DNA of 64,000 nucleotides from Pseudomonas asplenii (GTDB lineage Bacteria; Pseudomonadota; Gammaproteobacteria; Pseudomonadales; Pseudomonadaceae), in contig NZ_LT629777.1 of the NCBI RefSeq assembly GCF_900105475.1, positions 1,736,001 to 1,800,000 of the forward strand, given 5' to 3'. Below are positions 18,158 to 25,960 of the stretch, piece by piece. A program made the translations under genes and the position numbers. Numbering within the stretch: the stretch's first letter is position 1; each line of letters starts with the position of its first letter. The notes beneath the pieces are model-generated. The model had not been told where the DNA came from. It did no database searches and worked only from the letters and a program-made list of their open reading frames with translations.

Positions 18158-19202
18158 GCTCTGTGCTCCTTGAGTGGGGGGCTGGTGTGGCGTGTTCGGC
18201 GTAATGCCGTGCCAGGATCAGGTCCCTGGCGTCTTCTTTGGGTTGGCCGACCCAGGTGTTGAAGCCCAGGCGGAACTGACCGTTGAGTTGCAATCGGGGG
18301 ACTTCGGGCTGTTCCAGAACCAGGTTGAGGTCCCAGTCCAGCTCGTGCCCCAGGTATTCGGCGACCCAGGCCACCAGATGGCGGAACGGTTCGCCATCGG
18401 GCAGCAGGCCCATGTATTCGTCGAGTTTCAGCGGGCCGAAGCGGATGCGGAACTTGTGCTGGCGGTCCCACACATGGCGCCCCAGGCAGAAGTCCACGCC
18501 CAGTTGGCTGGCGTTGACGCCGAGGCGGCTGCGCTCCGGCAACTCCAGCCACTGGCCGACGTATTCCTCGATCTCCACCGGCAGGCCGAAGTATTCGCTG
18601 AGAATCGCCTTCAAGCCGTCCGGGTAGCGGGTCTGCGCGGCAAGGTGGCCGCTGAAGTGCAGCTTGGCGGTGGCCGGGATCAGACCCTGTTTGAGCAGGC
18701 TGGGCATGCCTCGGCCACTGAAGGCGGCCAGGCGTTCGGACCAGTAGTCGTCATCCGGGCGGTCGTGGCTGACGGTCGGCCGCGCCTCGGCCCAGGCCCG
18801 GTAGAACAGGCTCAGCAGGCGATGGTGGAACACATCGAGAAAACGCTTGCTGGTGCTGTCGGCGTTGTTGCGCTGGCGCTCGCGTATGTACTCGGTGAGG
18901 TGCAGCGGCAGCGGCCCGTTGGGCCCGCCGAGGCCGAAGAAGAACTGCTCCAGGCGCGCTGGCGCAGTGTCGCTGGCTGGCGTCATCGACGCCAGGGTGG
19001 CCGGGGCAAATGCACAGTCCAGTTGCTGACCGAGGCGCAACGGGTCGTCCGCCAGGCGTTGCGAATGGCCAAAACGCGGCAGGTGCGGCGATTCGCACTC
19101 GATACGCCGCAACGCCTGGAAGAAATCGTATTCCCAGGGCTCGGATTGCATCGCCGTGAGCGTGCTCACAGGGTCGGACGGCGTCCGGGCTTGGCTTTCC
19201 AT
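18150..19202 (-). CDS. tssG: T6SS baseplate subunit TssG
   Basis: A 350-residue TssG (VasB/ImpH family), which forms the baseplate wedge with TssE, TssF and TssK. Family features seen are PWEYDFFQALRRIE near residue 22, the FFGLGGPNGPLPLHLTEY block near residue 90, and the C-terminal FRLGFNTWVGQP. The start at 19202 overlaps the end of tssF by 37 bases; a later in-frame ATG exists (TAMQSEPWEY, residue 18) and would reduce the overlap. The order tssE-tssF-tssG-clpV is that of HSI-I-type clusters. Confidence 0.94.
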   Translation of the reverse strand: MESQARTPSDPVSTLTAMQSEPWEYDFFQALRRIECESPHLPRFGHSQRLADDPLRLGQQLDCAFAPATLASMTPASDTAPARLEQFFFGLGGPNGPLPLHLTEYIRERQRNNADSTSKRFLDVFHHRLLSLFYRAWAEARPTVSHDRPDDDYWSERLAAFSGRGMPSLLKQGLIPATAKLHFSGHLAAQTRYPDGLKAILSEYFGLPVEIEEYVGQWLELPERSRLGVNASQLGVDFCLGRHVWDRQHKFRIRFGPLKLDEYMGLLPDGEPFRHLVAWVAEYLGHELDWDLNLVLEQPEVPRLQLNGQFRLGFNTWVGQPKEDARDLILARHYAEHATPAPHSRSTEHG

Positions 19203-21025
19203 CGCATGATCTCGCCGCGTTCGGTGGTACGGATCACCGTCTCGGTAAAACTGTTGATCGACACGTAACGTGCCAGGAAGCGTTCGAACACCGCGCCGAG
19301 GAGGAACACCCCGGTGCCGCGGAACGCGTTCTCGTCGAATTCCAGAGTGATCTCCAGGCCACGGCCGAAGACGATCGGCCCGGGCATCGGCAGCCGCCGG
19401 GTACAGGCCTTGCTGCTGACTTCGCGCAGGCCCTCGATCTGCAACTGCAGGGCGGCATCGTTGCTTTCGCCGTACAGCCGCAGCAGCTCGCGCAGGGCGG
19501 CGGCGCCCTGGCCGGCTTCGCTCAGCGACAGGTAGTTCAGCGACAGCTGGCTGATCAGGCGCCAGGCCTTGTTGTCATGGGCGTGGCTGGCCCGTGGCCG
19601 GCTCGGTCCGGCCAGGCAGCGCACTGCCGAGACCGGGGCGCTGTCGGCCAGGGTGAAGTCGCTCTTGCCGCTGCCGACGTTCATGAACAGCGGCAGGTCG
19701 CGGTTGGTACACAGCGCGCTGACGCCCAGTTGGCGCAGGTCGTGGCGGTAGGGCGCCTGTTGGCTGTCGACCAGGCTGACGAAGGTCTCGCTGCCGATGT
19801 AGGTCGAGCGGGTGCCCTTGCGCCGCTGTTCGCTGGACAGCACCCGCGGCTCGCGGCGCAGGATGTAATAGGCCTGGTCACGACCATAGCGCGACGGGTC
19901 GCGCACGGCATAGAAAGGCAGGAACGGCTGGTCGGCGCCAGTGCCGTGGCCGGTGAGGCCGGTCAGCGAGTGGACCTCGAAATCCATCGGCCGGGTCCGG
20001 TCGGCGATCACATGGTGCTCGTTGACCCGTTCGGACAGGTGGATGCGGTCCAGGCGCCGGGGAAACAGGTTGATCGCCGGGGTACAGAACGGCACGAACT
20101 GCGCGGCGCTGACGCTGCCTTCCAGACTCGGGTCGAAACGCTCGAACAGCACGATCAGCTCCAGCTCCTGGCCGCTGCAGCGCTTCACGGCACGACTCAG
20201 TCCGGCGACATCGACGAACAGGTAGCGCTGCGGCAGGGCGAAGTATTCCTGCAGCAACCGATAGCCCTGGAAAGCCTGGGCCACCACCGGCATTGCCGCT
20301 TCGCGGTCGTCGAAGCCGCAGGCACGCAGGGCGTCTTGCGGCAGGCGCTCGACCCAGTCGCCGCCCGGTGCCCGGGCGAACACCGCGCAGGCATTGCCCA
20401 GCAGTTGTTCATAGAGGCGGAACGGTTGCTCGTCGGCACCGTTGAGGTACAGCGGCAGGTTGTCCAGTTCGAGGTTGGCGAATGGCAGCTCGGCGCCGGT
20501 GCGCAAGGTCAGGCGCAGGCCGGCCTTGGCTTTCGGCTCGCTGGCGGCCAGGCGGCCCAGCACTGCTGCCGGATTGCCGAAGTACTCGGCCTGGCTGACC
20601 TGCAAGGGCCACAAGGTCACGGCATGGGCGGTGCGGTATTCGCAGGAGGTCTGGGTGTCCTTGCCGAGTGTTGCGCGCAACACGCTGTCGCGCGGCAGGG
20701 TGAAGCCGCTGGCCAGCGAACCCTCGTCGGGGTCGGTCTGCAACTGCACCACGGTCATCGACGGGGTCGGTGCCAGGTAGTGCGGGTAGGCGATTTCCAG
20801 CAGGTTGTGGGTGAAGGTCGGGTACTCGGCGTCGAGCTTGAGCTGCACGCGTGCGGTGAGGTAGGCAAAGCCTTCCAGCAGGCGCTCGACATACGGGTCG
20901 GCGCAGTCGACTCCAGACAGCGACAGGCGCCCGGCGATCTTCGGGTATTCCTTGGCGAACTCGGCGGCGCTTTCGCGCACGTGCTGCAGTTCCTGATTGT
21001 AGAGGTCGAGCAGGCGCGGGTTCAT
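19166..21025 (-). CDS. tssF: T6SS baseplate subunit TssF
   Basis: A 619-residue TssF (VasA/ImpG family), the largest wedge component of the T6SS baseplate. It begins [20 protein letters not shown], then has the conserved [26 protein letters not shown] 21025 overlaps the tssE stop by 4 bases; a longer in-frame reading into tssE is rejected on that ground. Length agrees with the family (about 600-620). Confidence 0.95.
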   Translation of the reverse strand: MNPRLLDLYNQELQHVRESAAEFAKEYPKIAGRLSLSGVDCADPYVERLLEGFAYLTARVQLKLDAEYPTFTHNLLEIAYPHYLAPTPSMTVVQLQTDPDEGSLASGFTLPRDSVLRATLGKDTQTSCEYRTAHAVTLWPLQVSQAEYFGNPAAVLGRLAASEPKAKAGLRLTLRTGAELPFANLELDNLPLYLNGADEQPFRLYEQLLGNACAVFARAPGGDWVERLPQDALRACGFDDREAAMPVVAQAFQGYRLLQEYFALPQRYLFVDVAGLSRAVKRCSGQELELIVLFERFDPSLEGSVSAAQFVPFCTPAINLFPRRLDRIHLSERVNEHHVIADRTRPMDFEVHSLTGLTGHGTGADQPFLPFYAVRDPSRYGRDQAYYILRREPRVLSSEQRRKGTRSTYIGSETFVSLVDSQQAPYRHDLRQLGVSALCTNRDLPLFMNVGSGKSDFTLADSAPVSAVRCLAGPSRPRASHAHDNKAWRLISQLSLNYLSLSEAGQGAAALRELLRLYGESNDAALQLQIEGLREVSSKACTRRLPMPGPIVFGRGLEITLEFDENAFRGTGVFLLGAVFERFLARYVSINSFTETVIRTTERGEIMRWKAKPGRRPTL

Positions 21026-21546
21026 GAACGTCTCCGTTGCTCGGCAGGGACCACGCGCACGTGGCCCGATTCCAGGTCGAGGTCGGTGCGTAGCAACAAG
21101 GGCAGTGGTGCCGGCAAGGCCCACAGGTCGCCCTCGATCTCGAAGCTCAAGGCGTTGTGGTTCATCTCGCCATAGGCGACCTGGGCGCGCACTCGCAGGC
21201 TGCTGGCCAGGATGCGCGGCTCGAAGGTGGCGATAGCCTTGTGGATCAGGCTTTCCAGCGCCGGGATGTCGATGCTCGAAGCACTGTAGCCGGCCAATGC
21301 CGGCAGGCCGTAGTTGACCACCGAGGTACCGGCCGGCGTATGCAGCGTGTCATCGGCGTCGAGCAGCGAAGTGGTATTGAGCAGCCAGGTCAGGTCACGC
21401 AGGACCGAGGCCTTGAGCTGGTTCATCGACAACACGCGCTTGTCGGTGCCTTCCTGCTGATGCCCGGGCTCGTCGTCGGTCAGCCGATCGAGCAGCGACG
21501 GTTGCAGGCGTTCGCGCAGGGCGAAGTCGCTTGGCACGCTGCTCAT
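21022..21546 (-). CDS. tssE: T6SS baseplate subunit TssE (gp25-like)
   Basis: A 174-residue TssE, related to phage T4 gp25, which starts sheath polymerisation at the baseplate. The gp25 fold shows in [18 protein letters not shown] and [12 protein letters not shown]. The conserved acidic helix and the C-terminal [23 protein letters not shown] are present. It starts 150 bases after hcp. In P. aeruginosa HSI-I I recall the accessory gene tagJ lying between hcp and tssE; no such gene fits here. The start lacks a clear ribosome site, so expression is uncertain in level. Confidence 0.9.
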   Translation of the reverse strand: MSSVPSDFALRERLQPSLLDRLTDDEPGHQQEGTDKRVLSMNQLKASVLRDLTWLLNTTSLLDADDTLHTPAGTSVVNYGLPALAGYSASSIDIPALESLIHKAIATFEPRILASSLRVRAQVAYGEMNHNALSFEIEGDLWALPAPLPLLLRTDLDLESGHVRVVPAEQRRRS

Positions 21547-21662
21547 CGTGCAACGTCACAGGGGCTGGACGCTGCGGTGCGGCAGCTCCACTGATCGGGA
21601 AACGAAGGCTTGGCCATGCTCGGACACCGGCAATGAATCGAATTCGGGGGGAGTAGCGCCCA

Positions 21663-21691
21663 GTGCCCCCGGCGCGATGCGTCGGGGGCAC
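21663..21691 (-). other. Strong hairpin just after hcp
   Basis: GTGCCCCCG at 21663-21671 pairs perfectly with CGGGGGCAC at 21683-21691, 6 bases past the hcp stop codon. No U-run follows on the hcp strand, so it is more likely a 3'-end stabiliser or partial attenuator that lets hcp mRNA exceed the downstream tssE-clpV mRNA. That role is inferred. Confidence 0.6.
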
Positions 21692-21696
21692 GAGGA

Positions 21697-22185
21697 TCAA
21701 CGCTTGGTGTTCGAGCGGATGTTCCAGCCGAACTTGACCGGGCCACCTTGCTTGGAGCCATCGGCTTTCTGCTCCTGATACTCGACCATTACCTGGGCGA
21801 AGTTCAGTGTGACGTTTTCGGTCAGGCGATCATCGCTACCCGAGCCGCCAGTGCTCAGGGAAGTGACCAGCACTTCTTCCAGATCGATCTTCATGTACTC
21901 GACCTGGCTTTCGCCGCCGGCCTTGCGCACCACCAGGGTGACCTTGTCGATGTGCTTGCCGCTGGCGCAGTGCATCATCAGGTTGGGCGAGGCCTTGTCG
22001 ACGTACTTGGTCAGCGACAGGTCCTGGATGTTGACCTTGCCGGCGCCGCCGCCACCACCCATGTGCATGTTGCCGGACTGGGACATGCCCCAGCTCCAGT
22101 TCAGGACGTCGATCTCGTCCTTGTGGGCCTTGTCCTGGGACTCGCCCTTGATGTCGCCGATCTTGATGAAGATATCAACAGCCAT
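21697..22185 (-). CDS. hcp: T6SS inner tube protein Hcp
   Basis: A 162-residue Hcp whose hexamers stack to form the tube propelled by the sheath and also chaperone small effectors inside the ring. It begins MAVDIFIKIGDIKGESQDKA, followed by the family's DVLNWSWGMSQSG loop and the C-terminal FAQVMVEYQEQ and FGWNIRSN strands. It is separated from tssC by 250 bases containing a REP pair, so it may have its own promoter or be processed from the operon mRNA. Type and length match Hcp1 of HSI-I systems. Confidence 0.96.
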   Translation of the reverse strand: MAVDIFIKIGDIKGESQDKAHKDEIDVLNWSWGMSQSGNMHMGGGGGAGKVNIQDLSLTKYVDKASPNLMMHCASGKHIDKVTLVVRKAGGESQVEYMKIDLEEVLVTSLSTGGSGSDDRLTENVTLNFAQVMVEYQEQKADGSKQGGPVKFGWNIRSNTKR

Positions 22186-22278
22186 GTTTTCTCCAGTGTG
22201 GTCTTCACCACGATGTTGTTAGCCAGGACCCGCCAGGTAGGTAGCGGATTCGCTGTTATCGCGGGTTACACGGTCCCT

Positions 22279-22410
22279 TGTAGGAGCCGGTTTGCTGGCG
22301 ATCGGCCGCGAAACGGTCGTAAATCCGGTGTACGCGGTCCATCAGGCACAACGCGTCCAGCGGTTTTGCGAGTGCTGCGCACTCGATCGCCAGCAAGCCG
22401 GCTCCCACAG
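22279..22410. repeat. REP pair (REPIN-like) inside the tss operon
   Basis: TGTAGGAGCCGGTTTGCTGG starts the element and its near-exact inverse (CCAGCAAGCCGGCTCCCACA) ends it, around a middle of about 85 bases. The unit is the same family as those at 1233-1302 and 43870-43917. It occupies most of the gap between tssC and hcp; the rest of that gap shows no gene. Its RNA would fold strongly and could separate expression of hcp from tssABC. Confidence 0.78.
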
Positions 22411-22435
22411 GGGGTGGCACCCACAAGGTTTGGGG

Positions 22436-23929
22436 TCAGGCGCCTTTCGCCGACGGCAGCTTCGACACCAGGCGCAACGACACGGTCAGGCCTTCGAGCT
22501 GGTAGTGCGGACGCAGGAAGAACTTGGAGGTGTAGTAGCCCGGGTTGCCTTCGACGTCCTCGACCACCACTTCCGCCGCCGCCAGCGGGTGCTGGGCCTT
22601 GGTGGTTTCGGTGGAGTGAGCCGGGTCGCCGTCGACATAGTTGAGGATCCAGTCCTGCAACCAGCGCTGCATTTCGTCCTTTTCCTTGAACGAACCGATC
22701 TTGTCGCGAACGATGCACTTCAGGTAGTGGGCGAAGCGGCAGGTGGCGAACAGGTACGGCAGGCGCGCGGCCAGGTTGGCGTTGGCGGTGGCGTCCGGAT
22801 CGTCGTACTCGGCCGGTTTCTGCAGCGACTGGGCGCCGATGAACGCGGCGAAGTCGGTGTTCTTCTTGTGCAGCAGCGGCATGAAGCCGTTCTTCGCCAG
22901 TTCCGCTTCACGACGGTCGGAGATGGCGATCTCTGTCGGGCACTTCATGTCCACGCCGCCATCGTCGGTCGGGAAGGTGTGCGCCGGCAGGTCCTGGACC
23001 TCGCCGCCGGACTCGACGCCGCGAATCCGCGAGCACCAGCCGTAATGCTTGAACGAGCGGTTGATGTTCACCGCCATGGCGTAGGCCGCGTTGGCCCAGG
23101 TGTACTTGTTGCTGTCGGCGCCGTCGGTATCTTCTTCGAAGGCGAAGGCTTCCACCGGGTCGGTCTTGGCGCCGTACGGCAGGCGCGCCAGGAAGCGCGG
23201 CATGGTCAGGCCGATGTAGCGCGAGTCTTCCGATTCACGCAGCGAGCGCCAGCCGGCGTATTCCGGGGTGGTGAAGATCTTGGTCAGGTCGCGCGGGTTC
23301 GACAGTTCCTGCCACGAGCCCATGCCCATCACGGTCGGCGAAGCGGCGGAAATGAACGGCGCGTGCATCGCCGCGCAGACCTTGGACAGCTCGCCGAGCA
23401 ACTCGACATCCGGTGGCGACTGGTCGAAGTAGTAGTCGCCGACCAGGCAGCCGTAAGGCTCGCCGCCGAACTGGCCGTATTCCTCTTCGTACATCTTCTT
23501 GAAGATCGGGCTCTGGTCCCAGGCCGTGCCCTTGAATTTCTTCAGGGTCTTGTGCAATTCCGGCTTGGCGATGTTCAGCACGCGAATCTTCAGTTGCTCA
23601 TCGCTTTCGGTGTTGTTGACCAGGTAGTGCAGGCCACGCCAGGCGCTTTCCAACTGCTGGAAGTCCGGATGATGGATCACCTGGTTGACCTGGGCGGTGA
23701 GCTTGGCGTCGATGGCCGCGATGATCGATTCGATCGACTTGATGGCGTCGTTGGAGACCAGGTCGGTCTGTGCCAGAGCCTGTTCGGCGAGGGTCCGCAC
23801 GGCGCCTTCGACGGCTTCGCGGGCCCGCTCGGTCTTGGGCTTGAATTCCTGCATGAGCAGGCTGGCGAACTCGCTCGGCTCGGTGCTGGTGCCGGATACA
23901 GGCTGATTGTCTTGCTGCAGCTGGGTCAT
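22436..23929 (-). CDS. tssC: T6SS contractile sheath large subunit TssC
   Basis: A 497-residue TssC (VipB/EvpB family), which forms the contractile sheath with TssB. Family blocks are visible: FQQLESAWRGLHYLVNNTES near residue 90, YGCLVGDYYFDQSP near 160, and the C-terminal YYTSKFFLRPHYQLEGL. It lies 15 bases after tssB and they are certainly cotranscribed. Start and length agree with HSI-I homologues. Confidence 0.96.
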   Translation of the reverse strand: MTQLQQDNQPVSGTSTEPSEFASLLMQEFKPKTERAREAVEGAVRTLAEQALAQTDLVSNDAIKSIESIIAAIDAKLTAQVNQVIHHPDFQQLESAWRGLHYLVNNTESDEQLKIRVLNIAKPELHKTLKKFKGTAWDQSPIFKKMYEEEYGQFGGEPYGCLVGDYYFDQSPPDVELLGELSKVCAAMHAPFISAASPTVMGMGSWQELSNPRDLTKIFTTPEYAGWRSLRESEDSRYIGLTMPRFLARLPYGAKTDPVEAFAFEEDTDGADSNKYTWANAAYAMAVNINRSFKHYGWCSRIRGVESGGEVQDLPAHTFPTDDGGVDMKCPTEIAISDRREAELAKNGFMPLLHKKNTDFAAFIGAQSLQKPAEYDDPDATANANLAARLPYLFATCRFAHYLKCIVRDKIGSFKEKDEMQRWLQDWILNYVDGDPAHSTETTKAQHPLAAAEVVVEDVEGNPGYYTSKFFLRPHYQLEGLTVSLRLVSKLPSAKGA

Positions 23930-23944
23930 GATCGTTCGTCCTGA

Positions 23945-24460
23945 TTAAGCGCTGGGCTCGGAGTCCTGGGGCTTTGGCGCACTCGCCAGGGCCTGCAGCA
24001 ATGCCGGGTCCTTGATCGCCTTCATGATGATTTCTTCGGCGCCGGTCTTGCCGTCCATGTAGGTCAGCAGGTTGGCCAACTGGGTCCGCGCTTCGAGCAG
24101 CTTGTTCAGGGAGTCGACCTTGCGCGCCACGGCGGCGGGGCTGAAGTCGTCCATGCTTTCGAAGGTGATATCCAGGCTCAGGTTGCCTTCACCGGTCAGT
24201 TCGTTCGGTACGTTGAACGCGACCCGTGGTTTCATGGCCTTGAGACGCGAGTCGAAGTTGTCGACGTCGATCTCCAGGAACTTGCGGTCGGCGACGGCGG
24301 CCAGCGGTTCGGCGGGCTTGCCGGCCAGGTCGGCCAGTACGCCCATCACGAAAGGCAACTGGACCTTTTTCTCGGCGCCGTAGAGTTCCACGTCGTACTC
24401 GATCTGGACCCGTGGCGCACGATTGCGCGCGATGAATTTCTGAGAACTTTGCTTCGCCAC
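23945..24460 (-). CDS. tssB: T6SS contractile sheath small subunit TssB
   Basis: A 171-residue TssB (VipA/ImpB family), partner of TssC in the sheath. Characteristic elements are RVQIEYDVELYGAEKKVQLP near residue 17, FVMGVLADLAGKP, and MKPRVAFNVPNEL. The C-terminal LLTYMDGKTGAEEIIMKAIKD lies before the short tail. The gene follows tssA by 81 bases. The assignment is firm by sequence and by position before tssC. Confidence 0.96.
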   Translation of the reverse strand: MAKQSSQKFIARNRAPRVQIEYDVELYGAEKKVQLPFVMGVLADLAGKPAEPLAAVADRKFLEIDVDNFDSRLKAMKPRVAFNVPNELTGEGNLSLDITFESMDDFSPAAVARKVDSLNKLLEARTQLANLLTYMDGKTGAEEIIMKAIKDPALLQALASAPKPQDSEPSA

Positions 24461-24541
24461 GTTGCTGCTCCTGGTCGCTGCTGCGACGGTGTAGGCGTCA
24501 TCGGTATAGGCCGTTAACGTAACTGCGCGGGTCTGTCGGGC

Positions 24542-25570
24542 TTACTCGCCCTCGGGGCCCCGCAGATTTTCAAACTGGGACATGCCGTCGGGAATAAGGT
24601 TGCGTACGATCGCTTCGAAATCGGCGTGGACCAGATTCTTCGCCCGGTTCAACAACACCGGCAGCGGGCTCGAAGGCTCGTGGCGGGTGTAGTAGACGAG
24701 GATACGATCGAGGCTGCGCAGCACGTCGTCGCGGTTGCCGATCTCGCCGCTGGCCCGTGGTGCCGCGACTGCCGGGGCCTTTGCAGAGGCGTATCCGGCA
24801 TCTTCGTCGCTGCTGTCGGAGCTGTCCGAGGCCGGGACGGAACCGCCCGGTGCGTATTCGGCGAGCACTTGCAGCGCGAGCTTGAGCGGCTGGCGCAAGG
24901 CGCTCAGGTCGACGCCCTGGGCCGAGCCGACCTGTTCGGAAACGTAGCTCTCGATGGCGTCGAGTGTCGTGCGGGCCTCGGTGATGGCGTTGCGCACGGC
25001 CTGCAGTTCATCCGGATCGGTGTCGCGCAGGGCGCCGCTCAGTTCGTCCGGGCTCAGGCTTTCGTCGGCGAAGCTCAACAGGCCGCTGGCGTTCAGCGCG
25101 GCCCGCAGGGTCACGGTACCGAAGGCGCGGGAGCGAGTCAGTACGCTTTCACGCAGCAGTCGCACGTTGGTCTCGCAGGCCAGCCCCGACAAGGCGTTGA
25201 CCCGTACCGTGGGGTCGTTGTCGTCATCGGCGTCGAGCAGCGGATAGAGCTCGCCCCAGTATTGCTGGAGCAACTGATGAATCAGTTCGAGGGCATCGCG
25301 CAGGCCGCTGAAGCCTTCGAGGGCCAGGCTGCTTTGCGTCAGGAAATGGGTGATGCGCAGGTCTTTGCTGCGTTGCAGCAAAGCCGTGCTCGATTGCTCG
25401 ATGACACGCCAGGCAGGCGGTTCGGCCGGCTGTATGGAATCGCCCATGCTGCGCTCGGGCTTGCCTTGGGCGTCGCGTTCCAATTGCAGGAATTGCGCGT
25501 CATATTCCAAGTCCTCGCCGCAGGGCGAGTTCGCGGAAACGGCGGCAAGCAACAAGGGCAGGTCCAGCAA
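24542..25570 (-). CDS. tssA: T6SS assembly protein TssA
   Basis: A 342-residue TssA with the N-terminal ImpA domain (DLPLLLAAVSANSPCGEDLE at the start, then WRVIEQSSTALLQRSKDLRI near residue 53). A variable middle region rich in Ser, Asp and Ala follows (about 240-280), and the C-terminal part contains RDDVLRSLDRILVYYTRHEP. TssA helps prime sheath growth at the baseplate. It is the first gene of the leftward operon, transcribed from the control region at 25571-25960; AAGGAGAT just upstream of ATG 25570 is a good ribosome site. Confidence 0.94.
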   Translation of the reverse strand: MLDLPLLLAAVSANSPCGEDLEYDAQFLQLERDAQGKPERSMGDSIQPAEPPAWRVIEQSSTALLQRSKDLRITHFLTQSSLALEGFSGLRDALELIHQLLQQYWGELYPLLDADDDNDPTVRVNALSGLACETNVRLLRESVLTRSRAFGTVTLRAALNASGLLSFADESLSPDELSGALRDTDPDELQAVRNAITEARTTLDAIESYVSEQVGSAQGVDLSALRQPLKLALQVLAEYAPGGSVPASDSSDSSDEDAGYASAKAPAVAAPRASGEIGNRDDVLRSLDRILVYYTRHEPSSPLPVLLNRAKNLVHADFEAIVRNLIPDGMSQFENLRGPEGE

Positions 25571-25646
25571 GTTCGATCTCCTTATCGTCCGGCAGAGTGA
25601 CAGGTACTTCCCGAGAAAGTTCCCTGAAGGAAAATTTCATAGTTTG

Positions 25647-25674
25647 GCTTGATATAGGCTCTTTGATATCAAGC
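25647..25674. promoter_or_regulatory. Perfect dyad GCTTGATAT-N10-ATATCAAGC, candidate operator
   Basis: Nine-base arms at 25647-25655 and 25666-25674 with a 10-base spacer place the half-sites about two helical turns apart on one DNA face, as expected for a dimeric regulator. It lies 77 bases before the tssA start codon. No regulator gene is encoded in the island, so the binding protein would be encoded elsewhere. There is no U-run, so it is not a terminator. Confidence 0.5.
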
Positions 25675-25890
25675 GGCCACCATGTATAAACAGGAAGTTG
25701 TGCATTTTTGGTGTAGTACTTGGAGCTTGTCAAGGTAAGCTACTCAGCCTTTGTTACAGTTGTGACGGGTTCGGCAAGGCCGTCGACCACCGAGTCATGA
25801 GCGGTACGATTGTAAGAAATTTGTGGGTAGAATCCCCCAGTTTCGCCGAAATGTCTGAAAGTGATGGGTTTTATCCCAGGGCTCACAAGG

Positions 25891-25930
25891 CCCGGCCCGA
25901 GCTTGCTGCACGAGCATTGCAGCGGGCCGG
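25891..25930 (+). other. Leader hairpin before tagH ribosome site
   Basis: GCTGCA pairs with TGCAGC around a 7-base loop, extended by outer CCGGCCC/GGGCCGG arms with a 6-base bulge on the left. It ends 19 bases before the AAGGAGG ribosome site at 25950-25956. The ribosome site itself reads CAAGGAGG, close to the A-N-GGA core bound by RsmA/CsrA, which represses HSI-I translation in P. aeruginosa. Such control here is an inference. Confidence 0.5.
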
Positions 25931-25960
25931 CTGTGCGTGGAAGTACTGCAAGGAGGCGCA

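Larger units (their letters stand above)
25571..25960. promoter_or_regulatory. Divergent T6SS control region between tssA and tagH
   Basis: A 390-base gene-free stretch, with lower G+C in its left half than the flanking genes, from which both T6SS operons diverge. It contains a perfect 9-base dyad (25647-25674) and a strong hairpin before the tagH ribosome site (25891-25930). I found no credible protein-coding frame and no clear sigma-54 promoter (GG-N10-GC) in either direction. Promoters must lie here, but I cannot place the -35/-10 elements with confidence. Confidence 0.7.

Noticed and set aside
22400..22440. TGGCAC followed by TTTGG as a sigma-54 promoter near hcp.
   Set aside because: Spacing and the -12 element do not fit and it points away from hcp.
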